Positions 43,641 through 53,240 of a DNA stretch of 64,000 nucleotides are shown here, piece after piece (the stretch's first letter is position 1; the number at the start of each line of letters is the position of its first letter). The translations under genes and the position numbers were made by a program. The stretch is from Fructilactobacillus lindneri DSM 20690 = JCM 11027 (lineage in GTDB: Bacteria; Bacillota; Bacilli; Lactobacillales; Lactobacillaceae): NCBI RefSeq assembly GCF_002907375.1, contig NZ_MIYK01000010.1, positions 124,001 through 188,000 on the forward strand, in the 5' to 3' direction. The notes under the pieces are model-generated. The model was not told where the DNA came from, did no database searches, and saw only the letters and a program-made list of their open reading frames with translations.

Positions 43641-44857
43641 ATGTTGTTAATTAAACAAGTACATATCGAAAATAATGTAACTAAAAAGGATATTTTAGTT
43701 GCAGATGGTAAAATCAAAGCAATTTCTGAACATATTGATGAAAAACAGGCCGATGATGTCTTAGATTTGGATGGCAAATTGGTTATTCCACCATTTGTTG
43801 ATTCGCATGTACATTTAGATTCTACATTGACGGCTGGAGAACCAGAATGGAATGAATCTGGTACTTTATTTGATGGAATTAACATTTGGTCTAAAAGAAA
43901 GCAAATGCTGACGCAAGCAGATGTTAAAAATCGTGCCATTAAAACTTTGAAAAAGCAGGCAAGTCATGGAATTCAGTTTGTTAGAAGTCACGTGGATGTG
44001 ACTGATCCGACTTTTACAGCTCTAAAAGCTTTACTAGAAGTACGAGCAGAAGTTGCTGATTTTATTGATTTACAGTTAGTTGCTTTTCCTCAAGAGGGAA
44101 TTTTATCTTTTCCAAATGGTAAAGAGTTAATGGAAGAAGCAGCTAAAATGGGTGTGGATGCAATTATTACGGTCGTGATTCTTTAACTTTTTTAATGAAT
44201 CTGGCAAAAAAATATAATAAATTAGTCGATGTTCATTGTGATGAAATAGATGATCCAAATGCACGTAATTTAGAAGTTTTGGCTACCTTGGCATATGAAT
44301 CAGGAATGAAAGATAAAGTAACTGCTAGTCATACCGTGTCGTTAGCTAGTGTTAATGATGCCTATGCGTACAAATTAATGCGGTTGCTAGAAATGTCTCA
44401 GATTAACATGGTAGCTAATCCATTAGTTAACATGCACTTAGGCGGTCGCTTTGATACTTATCCGAAACGACGCGGCTTAACTCGAGTAAAAGAATTATTA
44501 GAAAACCACGTTAATGTTTCCTTTGGTGAAGATGATGTGAAAGATCCGTGGTATCCAATGGGAAATGGTAACATGCTGGATGTATTATATGTTGGTATTT
44601 TAGCAAGCGGATTAATGGGATATCATCAAATTTTAGACTCTTATCAACTGATTGGGGCTAATGGGGCTAAAACGCTGCATGTGAATGATAAATACGGAAT
44701 TGAAGTGGGAAAACCAGCTAGTTTTTTGGTGTTTGATACCGATAATTTCTATAATGAATTAAATGAACGTAAAACAATGTTATATTCCATTAAAGATGGA
44801 AAAGTACTAGTTAAAAACCATCCAGAAATGGCTGAAACTCATTTAAAATTAAAGTAA
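43641..44857 (+). pseudogene. codA: Cytosine deaminase, broken by an internal deletion
   Basis: Two open frames, 43641-44186 and 44195-44857, together encode an amidohydrolase of the CodA type. Iron ligands sit in both halves: VDSHVHLDS in the first, DVHCDEIDD, ASHTVS and SFGEDDVKDPWYP in the second. At about 44163-44180 the family expects GADAIGGIPHYEY and onward, but the reading runs from VDAI straight to a frame beginning YGRDSLTF, so about 20 bases seem missing, and the first frame stops. Enzyme activity, deaminating cytosine to uracil, is therefore expected to be lost. The start ATG is at 43641, after GGGTGG. Confidence 0.85.
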
Positions 44858-44892
44858 TAATTTAAGTTTCTTATTTGAAAAGGAGACACACT

Positions 44893-46278
44893 ATGACAAA
44901 CGATTATCGAATTGAAAGCGATACGCTGGGAGAAGTGAAAGTTCCTAAAAAGGCTTTGTGGGGTCCACAAACCGAACGGAGTCGTCATAATTTTCCAACT
45001 GGTCATTGATACCGGAATTATTAATTAGAGCGCTTATCAGCATTAAAAGCTGTGCGGCACATGTGAATGCTGAAGAGGGAATACTTGATCCAGCAAAAGC
45101 AAAATTAATTGAAAAAGCCGCTCAATATTTATTAGATTTGCCAACTTCACAACTAATGAAAGACTTTCCTTTACATGTTTATCAAACGGGTTCTGGTACG
45201 CAGACTAACATGAATGTTAATGAAGTAATTTCTCATGTTGCACATCAAATAAACGATAAGATTACGATTATTCCAAATGATGATGTTAATGAATCGCAAA
45301 GTTCAAACGATACATTTCCAACGGCGATGAACATTGCAGGAATTGAAGCCATTAACCAGTTAATCCCAGAGTTAAATCATTTGATTCAGGTATTAGAAAA
45401 ATTAGAAAAGAAATATTGGGATGTGGTTAAAATTGGGAGAACGCATCTCCAAGATGCAACGCCGATTACTTTTGGCCAAGAAATGTCTGGATGGGTTAGT
45501 ACCATTAAACATGATCTAGAGTTTATTCAGTTAAATGCTAAAGGACTCTTAGAACTTCCAATTGGTGGTACCGCAGTCGGGACGGGATTGAATACACACC
45601 CAGGTTTTGATCAGGAAATGGTAACCGCTTTAAGTGAAAAGTATGACTGTGATTTTAAAGTAGAAAATAAGTTTTATGGATTAGCATCTCATTCTGCGCT
45701 AGTGGTCACACATGGAGCAATTCGAACGTTAGCGACTGATTTAATGAAAATTTCAAATGATATCCGCTTTTTAGCTAGCGATCCGCGAGCTGGATATGGT
45801 GAAATCACGATTCCGGCTAATGAACCTGGTTCTTCGATCATGCCTGGAAAAGTTAATCCAACGCAAACTGAGGCAATGACAATGGCAGATGCTAAAATTA
45901 TGGGAAATGACACCACTATTGAGATTGCAAATAGCCAAGGTAATTTTGAGATGAATGTTTATAAGCCACTAATTATTAGTACCTTTTTAGAATCAGTCGA
46001 ATTATTAACAGGTTTATTGCCAAATTATACTGATAAAATGATTAGTGGAATCAAAGTAAATCAACAGGAGATGAAAAAAACTAGTTGATGAATCATTAAT
46101 GACAGTGACGGCTTTATCGCCACACATTGGCTATCATAATTCGGCTAAAATTGCGCAACAAGCGTTAAAAAATAAAACTGATTTACGAACTGCTGCGATT
46201 AAATCCGGTTACTTAACTGGTACTGAATTTGATGAATGGGTCGATCCTTTGAAAATGACTAATAATCAACAAAATTAA
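44893..46278 (+). pseudogene. fumC: Class II fumarate hydratase with two frameshifts
   Basis: The gene starts at the ATG at 44893 (RBS AGGAGA) with [20 protein letters not shown], which stops early at 45009. The main frame resumes at about 45006 (IPELLIRALISIKSCAAHVN) and runs to 46088 with the fumarase signature GSSIMPGKVNPTQTE near 280. It stops after a run of seven A (46074-46080); one A fewer would continue in frame as [15 protein letters not shown] to the stop at 46278. A missing T near 45007 and an extra A near 46080 explain both shifts. Fumarate hydration, or succinate-related malate metabolism, is likely lost unless these are sequencing errors. Confidence 0.85.
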
Positions 46279-46317
46279 AAAATAAACTACCGAATTACTT
46301 CGGTAGTTTATTTTTTG
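46277..46317. terminator. Bidirectional rho-independent terminator
   Basis: AAAAAATAAACTACCGAA pairs perfectly with TTCGGTAGTTTATTTTTT around TTAC. It lies between fumC and the convergent YczE-type gene. Confidence 0.92.
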
Positions 46318-46325
46318 CTTATTAT

Positions 46326-47318
46326 TTATTTATCATTATTATGGATGTCTTCAGATGATTTATCGAGTTGGCCACGTTTGTCACGTTTAACCATTTCAGC
46401 AACTAACATCCGATAACGAGTACGATACATATTGTATTCTTTTTGTGATCTTTGCATGTTATGTTCAGTATCTTGAATTTGTTTAATTAATTCTTTGTTA
46501 GTATAACCAGCCAAATGCATTTGAAAATCCAAGGTGGAATTATAAGCGTTGGATAACGATTGATATCCGTGTTTAGTAGCCTTAGTAACTCCACTAGCAA
46601 GATTTTTGAATGATGGGTGATCACTAAGTTCACTAATGTAATCCATTAATGGATTACTAATGGTACGGTTCCAGTATGAAATTAGAGGACCATCAAAGAA
46701 AGCTACCACAATAGAAGCAATACCAACGGGTCCATGAACAATTACTGCTAAGATTAAGAAACACATATCCTGAGCTACCCGGGCAGTTTTGTACTTACAG
46801 TGTAAACGAGTGGAAGCAATTGGAGCAATTGCATCATAAGGTGCAACTCCTAAATCGGGTGCCATATAAAGCGAACTACCGGCTGTAAATAAAAGTAATC
46901 CAATAATTAAATTGGCAATTAAAACAATCGCAGTTGCTTTTCCAGGGAAAAGTTGATGGTAGATTGTAGAAAACCATTGAATTTCAAATCCAACCAGTAC
47001 CATGTTCATAATGGTTCCAATCCCAATCTTTTTTCGGTCTAAAAAGAAAATAAAAACGAAAATTACAAAGTTGGCTGCTAATTGATAAAGACCAAGTGAC
47101 GTATGTAAAATAGCAGCCATTCCAACGTTAACAGCTGTAAAGGGATCAAGTCCTAAAATAGGAGAAGTTTTTAAAGCTGCTGCTCCCATTGATAGGATAG
47201 CAATTCCTAAAAACGACATCAGTGTTCGTAACGAAATGTTAACTGTCTTACCTAATAGCGAAAGATTTTGTGGTTGCTGTGCTGTCTGGTTATCAGTATC
47301 ATTTTGTTGTTTATCCAT
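46326..47318 (-). CDS. YczE/YyaS/YitT-type membrane protein with long C-terminal extension
   Basis: A 330-residue protein. Residues about 20-210 hold five or six membrane spans of the YczE/YyaS group: LRTLMSFLGIAILSMGAAALKTSPILGLDPFTAVN is the entry helix with its GLDPF turn, repeated as LYMAPDLGVAPYDAIA in the second half. Such proteins usually end near residue 210; here 120 extra hydrophilic residues follow, including a charged helix (LIKQIQDTEHNMQRSQKEYNM) likely to coil. Function is unknown; YczE has been linked to secondary-metabolite activation in Bacillus. Transcribed alone. Confidence 0.72.
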   Translation of the reverse strand: MDKQQNDTDNQTAQQPQNLSLLGKTVNISLRTLMSFLGIAILSMGAAALKTSPILGLDPFTAVNVGMAAILHTSLGLYQLAANFVIFVFIFFLDRKKIGIGTIMNMVLVGFEIQWFSTIYHQLFPGKATAIVLIANLIIGLLLFTAGSSLYMAPDLGVAPYDAIAPIASTRLHCKYKTARVAQDMCFLILAVIVHGPVGIASIVVAFFDGPLISYWNRTISNPLMDYISELSDHPSFKNLASGVTKATKHGYQSLSNAYNSTLDFQMHLAGYTNKELIKQIQDTEHNMQRSQKEYNMYRTRYRMLVAEMVKRDKRGQLDKSSEDIHNNDK

Positions 47319-47509
47319 AATTAATAATTCCTTTCGATAAAGTTACATCAATGCTTTATATTATATCATAATATAAAGCGAAATTTATTTTATACTAATA
47401 TCAGTTTTTAATTATTTTATGCATAATAAAAACATCTCCGACTTTAATTTATTCGTTTAGGAAAAATTATCGAAGGTGCTTTTACGTTGTAATTGAATTT
47501 GAAAGTTAA

Positions 47510-49198
47510 TTATTTCCAGTCTTTTTTAGTAGAAGTCATTCCAATCCCAGGATTAAAAGTATTGGTAGGATCATTTTCTTTATAATGATTAACGAGACTA
47601 GCGGGAGCGTGGTATAAATGTCCAACATTATGTTCGGCTGGATAAAGAGCACCTCTCTTATCAAGATTTTTAAGCATTTCTGTTTTTAATTTATGTGCAT
47701 CAACGCCCTTTTTTAAAATATAGTCTTGATGCATTACGTGGTCTAAAAAGTGTCCATAATATAATTTATATTGAATTTGATCATCAATTGATTTGGGGAG
47801 TTTTTCAAACCAATTGGTTTCATTTCTTGGTAGGGCAATGTCTAGTGGCAGAATTTGAATATTATCTTTAGGATGCGTTTTTTGATAACGAATTGGAACA
47901 GCGGCTGCTACATAACGATGAGTAGCTGCAACTTTAGCTTCTTTTGGGGTACATTCAAAATAGATTCCCTCATTTTTGGAATCTTGAAAAAACTTTTTGA
48001 GATATTGACGTGTTTCATTAATGCCTTGATCAGCTACTTTTAACTGTAAATAATGGGCATATTGATTACGAAATCTTTCCATTCGTTTTGGTAATTGATC
48101 AGGAAAGATTCTACTGATATTTTGCAACATTCGATCAGTAAAATTAGGTTTGAAAGTGGGAACGTGATGCAAAATACGTTCGGTAACAGCTTGAGTATGA
48201 AATAAAAATGGTAAGGGTTTAGTACCAAGAGTATCAATTACCATGAGTGAATCTTTACCATATTTTTTAGCTAAATCATAGGCTTCTCGATGCATATATT
48301 CTCCAGAAACTGGTAAATATTTAAATTCAGTTAAAATATGTCTTCTTAAATGTTCTAGTACTGAAGGATCATTAGTTCCAATGTAAAAAACTTTTTCCTC
48401 CTTGGGTTTTGGATAAGTATTTAAACGAACTGCAAAAGCTACCAGTTTACCGGCTGACCCTGAAACTTCATATAATTCCTGCGGATCGGCATTATATCGG
48501 GTTGGAGAATCTGCGTTTACATCCCTAACTCGTTTTTCATAATCACGATTATGTCCGACTCGGTTGTTATCATAATTAATATCTTTATCTGAATAATTAT
48601 GGTTTTCTAAATTGGTTAGTATTTCTTCAGGAGTCTTACCTAAATCAATTCCTAAATGATTAACTAAATGTAAATCGTTATTTTTATCGATTTGAGCGTA
48701 AAGCGATAATTCTGTGTAAGCTGGTCCCCTTTGAATTAAAGCACCACCTGAATTATTGTTAATTCCTCCAATAACAGTTGCCCCAATATTAGAAGATCCA
48801 ATTACAGAATGAGGATCACGATCAACTTTGTCTAAGCGACCTTCTAATTCATGAAGGGTAGTTCCCGGAAATGTAATAACTTGTTGATTATCGTCAATTA
48901 ATTGAATTCCTTTTATTCGCATGGTGTTAATCACAATTACGTTGCGGTCATAGCCGCTGGCAGTTGGCACTGATCCCTCAGTTAGACCAGTATTAGCTGC
49001 TTGCATGATTACGATCAAATTATTTTTATGAATAATTTTTATTATCTGCCATAGTTCCAGTAATGTTTTAGGCCTAACAACTGCTAAAGCATTTCCGTGT
49101 CCAGATCGATATCCTTCACGATATGGTTCAGATCTTTCTTTTGAGGTAATGACATTGTTTGCGCCAACGATATTTTTTAAATCTTTTACAACTGACAT
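47510..49198 (-). CDS. dld: Quinone-dependent D-lactate dehydrogenase (FAD, Dld type)
   Basis: A 562-residue membrane-associated flavoenzyme oxidising D-lactate to pyruvate and passing electrons to quinone. An N-terminal FAD-binding PCMH domain (MQAANTGLTEGSVPTASGYDR, GTTLHELEGRLDKVDRDPHSVIGSSNIGATVIGGINNNSGG) is followed by the DLD membrane-binding domain, and the C-terminus contains HNVGHLYHA and NPGIGM. Length matches E. coli Dld (571). The CcpA cre site over its promoter predicts glucose repression, consistent with lactate use after sugar exhaustion. The gene is flanked by AT-rich regions and appears alone. Confidence 0.9.
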   Translation of the reverse strand: MSVVKDLKNIVGANNVITSKERSEPYREGYRSGHGNALAVVRPKTLLELWQIIKIIHKNNLIVIMQAANTGLTEGSVPTASGYDRNVIVINTMRIKGIQLIDDNQQVITFPGTTLHELEGRLDKVDRDPHSVIGSSNIGATVIGGINNNSGGALIQRGPAYTELSLYAQIDKNNDLHLVNHLGIDLGKTPEEILTNLENHNYSDKDINYDNNRVGHNRDYEKRVRDVNADSPTRYNADPQELYEVSGSAGKLVAFAVRLNTYPKPKEEKVFYIGTNDPSVLEHLRRHILTEFKYLPVSGEYMHREAYDLAKKYGKDSLMVIDTLGTKPLPFLFHTQAVTERILHHVPTFKPNFTDRMLQNISRIFPDQLPKRMERFRNQYAHYLQLKVADQGINETRQYLKKFFQDSKNEGIYFECTPKEAKVAATHRYVAAAVPIRYQKTHPKDNIQILPLDIALPRNETNWFEKLPKSIDDQIQYKLYYGHFLDHVMHQDYILKKGVDAHKLKTEMLKNLDKRGALYPAEHNVGHLYHAPASLVNHYKENDPTNTFNPGIGMTSTKKDWK

Positions 49199-49252
49199 AA
49201 ATGTGACCTTCTTTTCTATATAATGAGAAACTATAGATTAATGATTAAGATT

Positions 49253-49280
49253 ATTATAGCATTTTTGAAAACGCTTTCAA
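49253..49280 (-). promoter_or_regulatory. dld promoter overlapped by a CcpA cre site
   Basis: On the minus strand TTGAAA (49275-49280) and TATAAT (49253-49258) are 16 bases apart. TTGAAAACGCTTTCAA (49265-49280) is a near-perfect palindromic cre, covering the -35 and spacer. Binding of CcpA with phospho-HPr should block RNA polymerase, so dld would be catabolite-repressed. Confidence 0.85.
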
Positions 49281-49420
49281 TAAAGAGGACGCGATTTATT
49301 TATTTTAAAAAATATATTAAAAAAATAAGAAATTAATTAGTGAATAGTTAGGTCTTTTATATTATAATTTTAACTAGCTGAATAGTTGCTATTAAAATGT
49401 TAGTTAAATGGAGGCTCTTT

Positions 49421-49591
49421 GTGGAATTAAATCAGTTAACTCAAAAAGATATTTTAGCTCTTAAAAAGTGGCGTTCTCATGAAAAGAAAATGAATTATGT
49501 CCACGAGTTAATTCATCTTGGTAAAATCAGTACTTTGAAATTAACCGAAAAACAAATTTTTGCTTTTATGCAGATTAAATTAAAATATTAA
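49421..49591 (+). CDS. Small protein of unknown function
   Basis: A 56-residue basic protein, MELNQLTQKDILALKKW onward, predicted mostly helical with no membrane span. The GTG at 49421 is preferred because GGAGG (49410-49414) lies 6 bases before it; an ATG at 49397 lacks such a site. TATAAT upstream and a strong terminator downstream suggest a genuine small transcript. No family is recognised. Confidence 0.5.
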   Translation: MELNQLTQKDILALKKWRSHEKKMNYVHELIHLGKISTLKLTEKQIFAFMQIKLKY

Positions 49592-49601
49592 TTTGAAGGA
49601 G

Positions 49602-49633
49602 CGAAGCGGTTCTTTAACCGACTTCGTTTTTTC
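49602..49633 (+). terminator. Rho-independent terminator
   Basis: CGAAGCGGTT (49602-49611) pairs with AACCGACTTCG (49616-49626) apart from one bulge, followed by six T. It ends the small gene before the fab cluster. Confidence 0.82.
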
Positions 49634-49699
49634 TATTTATATAAGATTAGTGTTACTCATTATCTTATTTGTAACTACTAGATTAATTATCGCTAAAAG

Positions 49700-49749
49700 T
49701 TGTCAACTAGGCATTTGAATTACTAAATTAGTACTTTGTTTCTGACAAC
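49700..49749 (+). promoter_or_regulatory. Candidate promoter and operator region of the fab cluster
   Basis: TTGTCA (49700-49705) lies 18 bases from TAAATT (49724-49729). TACTAAATTAGTA (49721-49733) is a 13-base palindrome over the -10, and TTTGAATTACTAAATT around it is loosely like FabT operators. GTTGTCA and TGACAAC form a wider inverted repeat at 49699-49749. No regulator gene for it lies in the cluster. Confidence 0.4.
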
Positions 49750-49829
49750 AAATTGAAAATAATCAGTTTTTTTATGAAAATGAATGGTGAAGAAAAATGA
49801 ACTAATATTTGTTTATAGGAGTGAATACT

Positions 49830-50273
49830 ATGGCTGTAATGAATGCAAAAGAAATTATGGATTTAATTCCAAATCGTTACCCAATATTGTTTATTGACCG
49901 GGTTGACGAAATGGAACCAGGCAAGTCAATTGTGGCTACTAAAAATGTCACAATCAATGAAGAATATTTCCAAGGGCATTTTCCTGGAAATCCAGTTATG
50001 CCTGGCGTTTTGATTATTGAATCAATGGCTCAAGTAGCATCTATCTTAATTTTGAGTTCACCAGAATTTGAAAACAAAACCGCATACTTAGGCAGCATTA
50101 AGAATGCTAAGTTTAGAAAAATGGTTGAACCAGGTGATGTTTTAACATTTAAGGTAACAATGGACAAAATTAGAGATCATGCTGGTTTGGTTTCATGTGT
50201 GGCTTATGTTGGTGATGAAAAAGCTTGTGAAACTAAATTAACGTTTATCGTTGATGAAAAAGAAAGAAAATAA
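49830..50273 (+). CDS. fabZ: 3-hydroxyacyl-ACP dehydratase, FabZ
   Basis: A 147-residue hot-dog-fold dehydratase removing water from 3-hydroxyacyl-ACP during elongation. IPNRYPILFIDRV is the opening, GHFPGNPVMPGVLIIESMAQ contains the catalytic His and Glu, and TKNVTINEEYFQ and KNAKFRKMVEPGDVL are typical. The start is the ATG at 49830; a GTG at 49821 lies inside the AGGAG site and longer starts lack one. It is the first gene of the fab/acc cluster. Confidence 0.95.
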   Translation: MAVMNAKEIMDLIPNRYPILFIDRVDEMEPGKSIVATKNVTINEEYFQGHFPGNPVMPGVLIIESMAQVASILILSSPEFENKTAYLGSIKNAKFRKMVEPGDVLTFKVTMDKIRDHAGLVSCVAYVGDEKACETKLTFIVDEKERK

Positions 50274-50276
50274 AAA

Positions 50277-51251
50277 ATGGGTAGTTTTGCGATTAAAGCG
50301 GTTGCTAAATCCGTTCCGCAAAAAATTGTTACGAATGATGATTTAACTAAAGTACTCGATACTTCTGATGAATGGATCAAGCGGCGCACCGGAATTTCAC
50401 AACGACATATTGCAGTAAATGAAAGTAATACTGAGATGGGTGTCAAAGTTGCCAACCAATTGCTTGAAAAATCCGGGATAGATGCTGATGAATTAAATTT
50501 TATTATTGTGGCTACTATGTCTTCTGATTACCAAACACCATCCACAGCTGCTAGTATTCAGGGAATAATTGGCGCACAAAATGCGATGGCCTTTGATATT
50601 AATGCTGCCTGTTCTGGGTTTGTTTATGGGTCAACGGTGTTGAATGCTTTGCTAGCTGGGAATCCTGGTGGTAAAGGGATTATTATCGGTGAAGAAAAAC
50701 TGAGCAAGTTAGTTGATTGGCATGATCGTTCAACGGCAGTTCTTTTTGGTGATGGAGCCGCGGGGATGCTAGTTGAAAATGATGGAAGTTCTTCGCAGAT
50801 TTTAGCGGAAGATTTAAAAACCTATGGTCAATTAGGTTCATCGTTAACAGCGGGACATTTTCCAGAAGACACGCCCTTTGGAAGCAATGAAAAACAAGTG
50901 TCCCAGTATTTTAAAATGGACGGACATTTAGTTTATAATTTTGCGACCACTAAAGCACCAGCTTCGATTCAGAGGGCTCTTGATCAAGCAGGATTACAAG
51001 CGGATCAAATTAAATTTTTTGTAATGCATCAAGCTAATGAAAGAATTGTGAAACGGGTGGCAAAAAAGTTATCATTATCAATGGATAAGTTTCCATTGAA
51101 TATTAGCGATTATGGAAATACCGCTGCGGCTAGCGAGCCGTTACTATTAAGCGAACTAGTAGACAAAGGAAAAATCAAACGCGGCGATTATCTGGCTTTA
51201 ACTGGTTTTGGCGGTGGATTAACCGTTGGGACTATGATTATTAGATATTAA
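50277..51251 (+). CDS. fabH: 3-oxoacyl-ACP synthase III
   Basis: A 324-residue initiating ketosynthase condensing acetyl-CoA with malonyl-ACP. NAACSGF has the catalytic Cys (about 113), MHQANERI the His (about 249) and ISDYGNTAAASEP the Asn (about 280). TSDEWIKRRTGISQRH is the standard N-terminal motif. It begins 3 bases after fabZ, with the position usually filled by the MarR-type regulator fabT vacant. Confidence 0.95.
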   Translation: MGSFAIKAVAKSVPQKIVTNDDLTKVLDTSDEWIKRRTGISQRHIAVNESNTEMGVKVANQLLEKSGIDADELNFIIVATMSSDYQTPSTAASIQGIIGAQNAMAFDINAACSGFVYGSTVLNALLAGNPGGKGIIIGEEKLSKLVDWHDRSTAVLFGDGAAGMLVENDGSSSQILAEDLKTYGQLGSSLTAGHFPEDTPFGSNEKQVSQYFKMDGHLVYNFATTKAPASIQRALDQAGLQADQIKFFVMHQANERIVKRVAKKLSLSMDKFPLNISDYGNTAAASEPLLLSELVDKGKIKRGDYLALTGFGGGLTVGTMIIRY

Positions 51252-51280
51252 ATTACACTACATTTATAGGAGATATTATT

Positions 51281-51535
51281 ATGACTGAAAATAACCAAAC
51301 TGAAATTTTAAATAAGATTAAGGAAATTGTTGCTGATCAAACTGATGACGTTAACGTTGATGATATTAAAATGGATACCAATCTTAAAGACGGTTTGGAT
51401 CTAGATAGTTTAGACATTTTTGAAATTATTGATGCACTTGAAGATGAATATGATATCGAAGTTGATAGCGACGAAGGCATTGAAACGGTTCAACAATTAG
51501 TTGAATATGTTCAAAACAAAGTTAACGAAAAATAA
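51281..51535 (+). CDS. acpP: Acyl carrier protein of the fab cluster
   Basis: An 84-residue acidic carrier; LDLDSLDIFEIIDALEDEYD includes the Ser for phosphopantetheine. It is closely related to the ACP at 41254. It lies between fabH and fabD, the standard order, and shuttles growing chains among the FabZ, FabH, FabF, FabG and FabI enzymes encoded around it. AGGAGA precedes the ATG. Confidence 0.93.
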   Translation: MTENNQTEILNKIKEIVADQTDDVNVDDIKMDTNLKDGLDLDSLDIFEIIDALEDEYDIEVDSDEGIETVQQLVEYVQNKVNEK

Positions 51536-51554
51536 TCTGGTTAGAGGTGGATAA

Positions 51555-52469
51555 ATGGCAAAAATAGGTTATTTATTTAGCGGTCAGGGAAGTCAGTTTC
51601 CAGGAATGGGATCTGACTTATATCAAGCAGAGCCTAAATACCAACAAGTAATTGACACTGCCTCAGAAGTTTTAAATATTGATTTAAGCGATTTATCAGT
51701 AATAGACGATCCGAATAACGTACAAGTTGCAATTTTAGCAATGAGTTATGGGATTTACCAAACGATTGTTGATGATTTTCCAATGGCACAGGGAATGATT
51801 GGACTTAGTTTGGGCGAATATAGCGCCTTAACTGCTAGTCAATCTTTAGACTTTTCACAAGGAATTTCTTTAGTACATGATCGTTCTCACTATATGGACG
51901 AAGCTGGGCAACAAAATCCAGGTGCGATGGCTGCAGTATTAAAAATTAATCCCCAAAAAGTGATTGAGATTTGTAATGAAGTTACAGGGGCTTATCCAGC
52001 TAATTTTAATACAACTGCTCAAACAGTTATTGGCGGCACTAAATCAGGCGTTAAAACAGCTAGTGAAGAATTAAAAGCTGCTGGTGCCAAACGCGTTGTA
52101 CCTTTAAAAGTGGCAGTTGCTTCGCACACTCCACTGATGCAACCGGCTAGTGATCAGCTTGCTAAAAGATTACAAACAGTTGAGTTTAATAATCCGGTGG
52201 TTCCAGTGATTAGTAATACCACCACTAAACCGTTTACGGCTGCCAATGTTAAAGCAACTTTACGTGATCAATTGATTAAACCAACTCATTTTAGTGCTGA
52301 TTTAGAAGAATTAAGAAAATTAAAAGGTTTTGACACCTTAATTGAGATTGGACCGGGCGAAACATTGAGTCGGTTTGCTAAAAAGACCCTTCAAGGAATT
52401 AAAACTTATCATATTGATAGTGTTGCGTCTTTACAGCAGGTTCGAGAAGAGCTGAAAACGGAGGATTAA
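51555..52469 (+). CDS. fabD: Malonyl-CoA:ACP transacylase
   Basis: A 304-residue transacylase loading malonyl onto ACP. LFSGQGSQFPGMG opens the fold, IGLSLGEYSALTA has the nucleophilic Ser (about 86) in GLSLGE, and VASHTPLMQPA has the catalytic His (about 194). LIEIGPGETLSRF is the usual C-terminal motif. The stop overlaps the next ATG region, so it is coupled with fabG. Confidence 0.95.
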   Translation: MAKIGYLFSGQGSQFPGMGSDLYQAEPKYQQVIDTASEVLNIDLSDLSVIDDPNNVQVAILAMSYGIYQTIVDDFPMAQGMIGLSLGEYSALTASQSLDFSQGISLVHDRSHYMDEAGQQNPGAMAAVLKINPQKVIEICNEVTGAYPANFNTTAQTVIGGTKSGVKTASEELKAAGAKRVVPLKVAVASHTPLMQPASDQLAKRLQTVEFNNPVVPVISNTTTKPFTAANVKATLRDQLIKPTHFSADLEELRKLKGFDTLIEIGPGETLSRFAKKTLQGIKTYHIDSVASLQQVREELKTED

Positions 52470-52472
52470 TGA

Positions 52473-53210
52473 ATGACAGAAGATAAAAAAATTGTATTAG
52501 TAACTGGCGGAACCAAAGGAATTGGATTAGCAACTTCACAACGGCTTGCCAGAGATGCTTCTAATCAAGTCGTAATTAATTCACATCGTGAGTTAGCAGA
52601 TGACGAAAAGGAAGCCTTATTAGCATCATTTGCCAATCCGGTCGAAGTTGTGACTGGTGATGTCTCAAAGGAAGAAGATGCCAAACGCATGATTGATGAT
52701 TTGGTATCTGAATATGGTCATATCGATGTGTTAGTTAACAATGCCGGTATGACACAAGATAAATTAATGACACGGATGACTGAAACATCTTTCAAAGACG
52801 TTTTAAATACCAATTTGGTAGGGACATTTAACATGTCTAAATATGCTTTGAAAGCAATGCAGAAAAAACGTTTTGGAGTCATTATTAACATGTCAAGTAT
52901 TGCTGGAATTCATGGAAATATGGGACAGGCAAACTACTCTGCCAGCAAAGCCGGTATTATTGGTTTGACGAAAACAACAGCTCAAGAGGGTTCATTACGT
53001 GGAGTTCGTTGCAATGCCATAGCTCCTGGAATGATTAAAACCGCAATGACTGATAAATTGAGTGATAAAATTATCAAGCAATGGACGGAACAAATTCCAT
53101 TACATCGTTTTGGTAATCCTGACAATATTGCTGAAACAGTTGAATTTTTGATTAAAAATGATTACATCACAGGGCAAGTAATTACAGTAGACGGTGGCCT
53201 TACAATGTAA
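52473..53210 (+). CDS. fabG: 3-oxoacyl-ACP reductase
   Basis: A 245-residue SDR enzyme reducing 3-oxoacyl-ACP with NADPH. VTGGTKGIGLATSQ is the cofactor loop, LVNNAGMTQDKL the Asn-Asn-Ala-Gly motif, and NMSSIAGIHGNMGQANYSAS with the following Lys gives the Ser-Tyr-Lys triad. ITGQVITVDGGLTM is the usual C-terminus. AGGAGG in the fabD tail supplies its ribosome-binding site. Confidence 0.95.
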   Translation: MTEDKKIVLVTGGTKGIGLATSQRLARDASNQVVINSHRELADDEKEALLASFANPVEVVTGDVSKEEDAKRMIDDLVSEYGHIDVLVNNAGMTQDKLMTRMTETSFKDVLNTNLVGTFNMSKYALKAMQKKRFGVIINMSSIAGIHGNMGQANYSASKAGIIGLTKTTAQEGSLRGVRCNAIAPGMIKTAMTDKLSDKIIKQWTEQIPLHRFGNPDNIAETVEFLIKNDYITGQVITVDGGLTM

Positions 53211-53240
53211 GGTCCTGTTTTCTGAAGGAGGAAGCAATAA

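Noticed and set aside
49397-49420. ATG at 49397 as the start of the small gene
   Set aside because: No ribosome-binding site precedes it, whereas GGAGG stands before the GTG at 49421.
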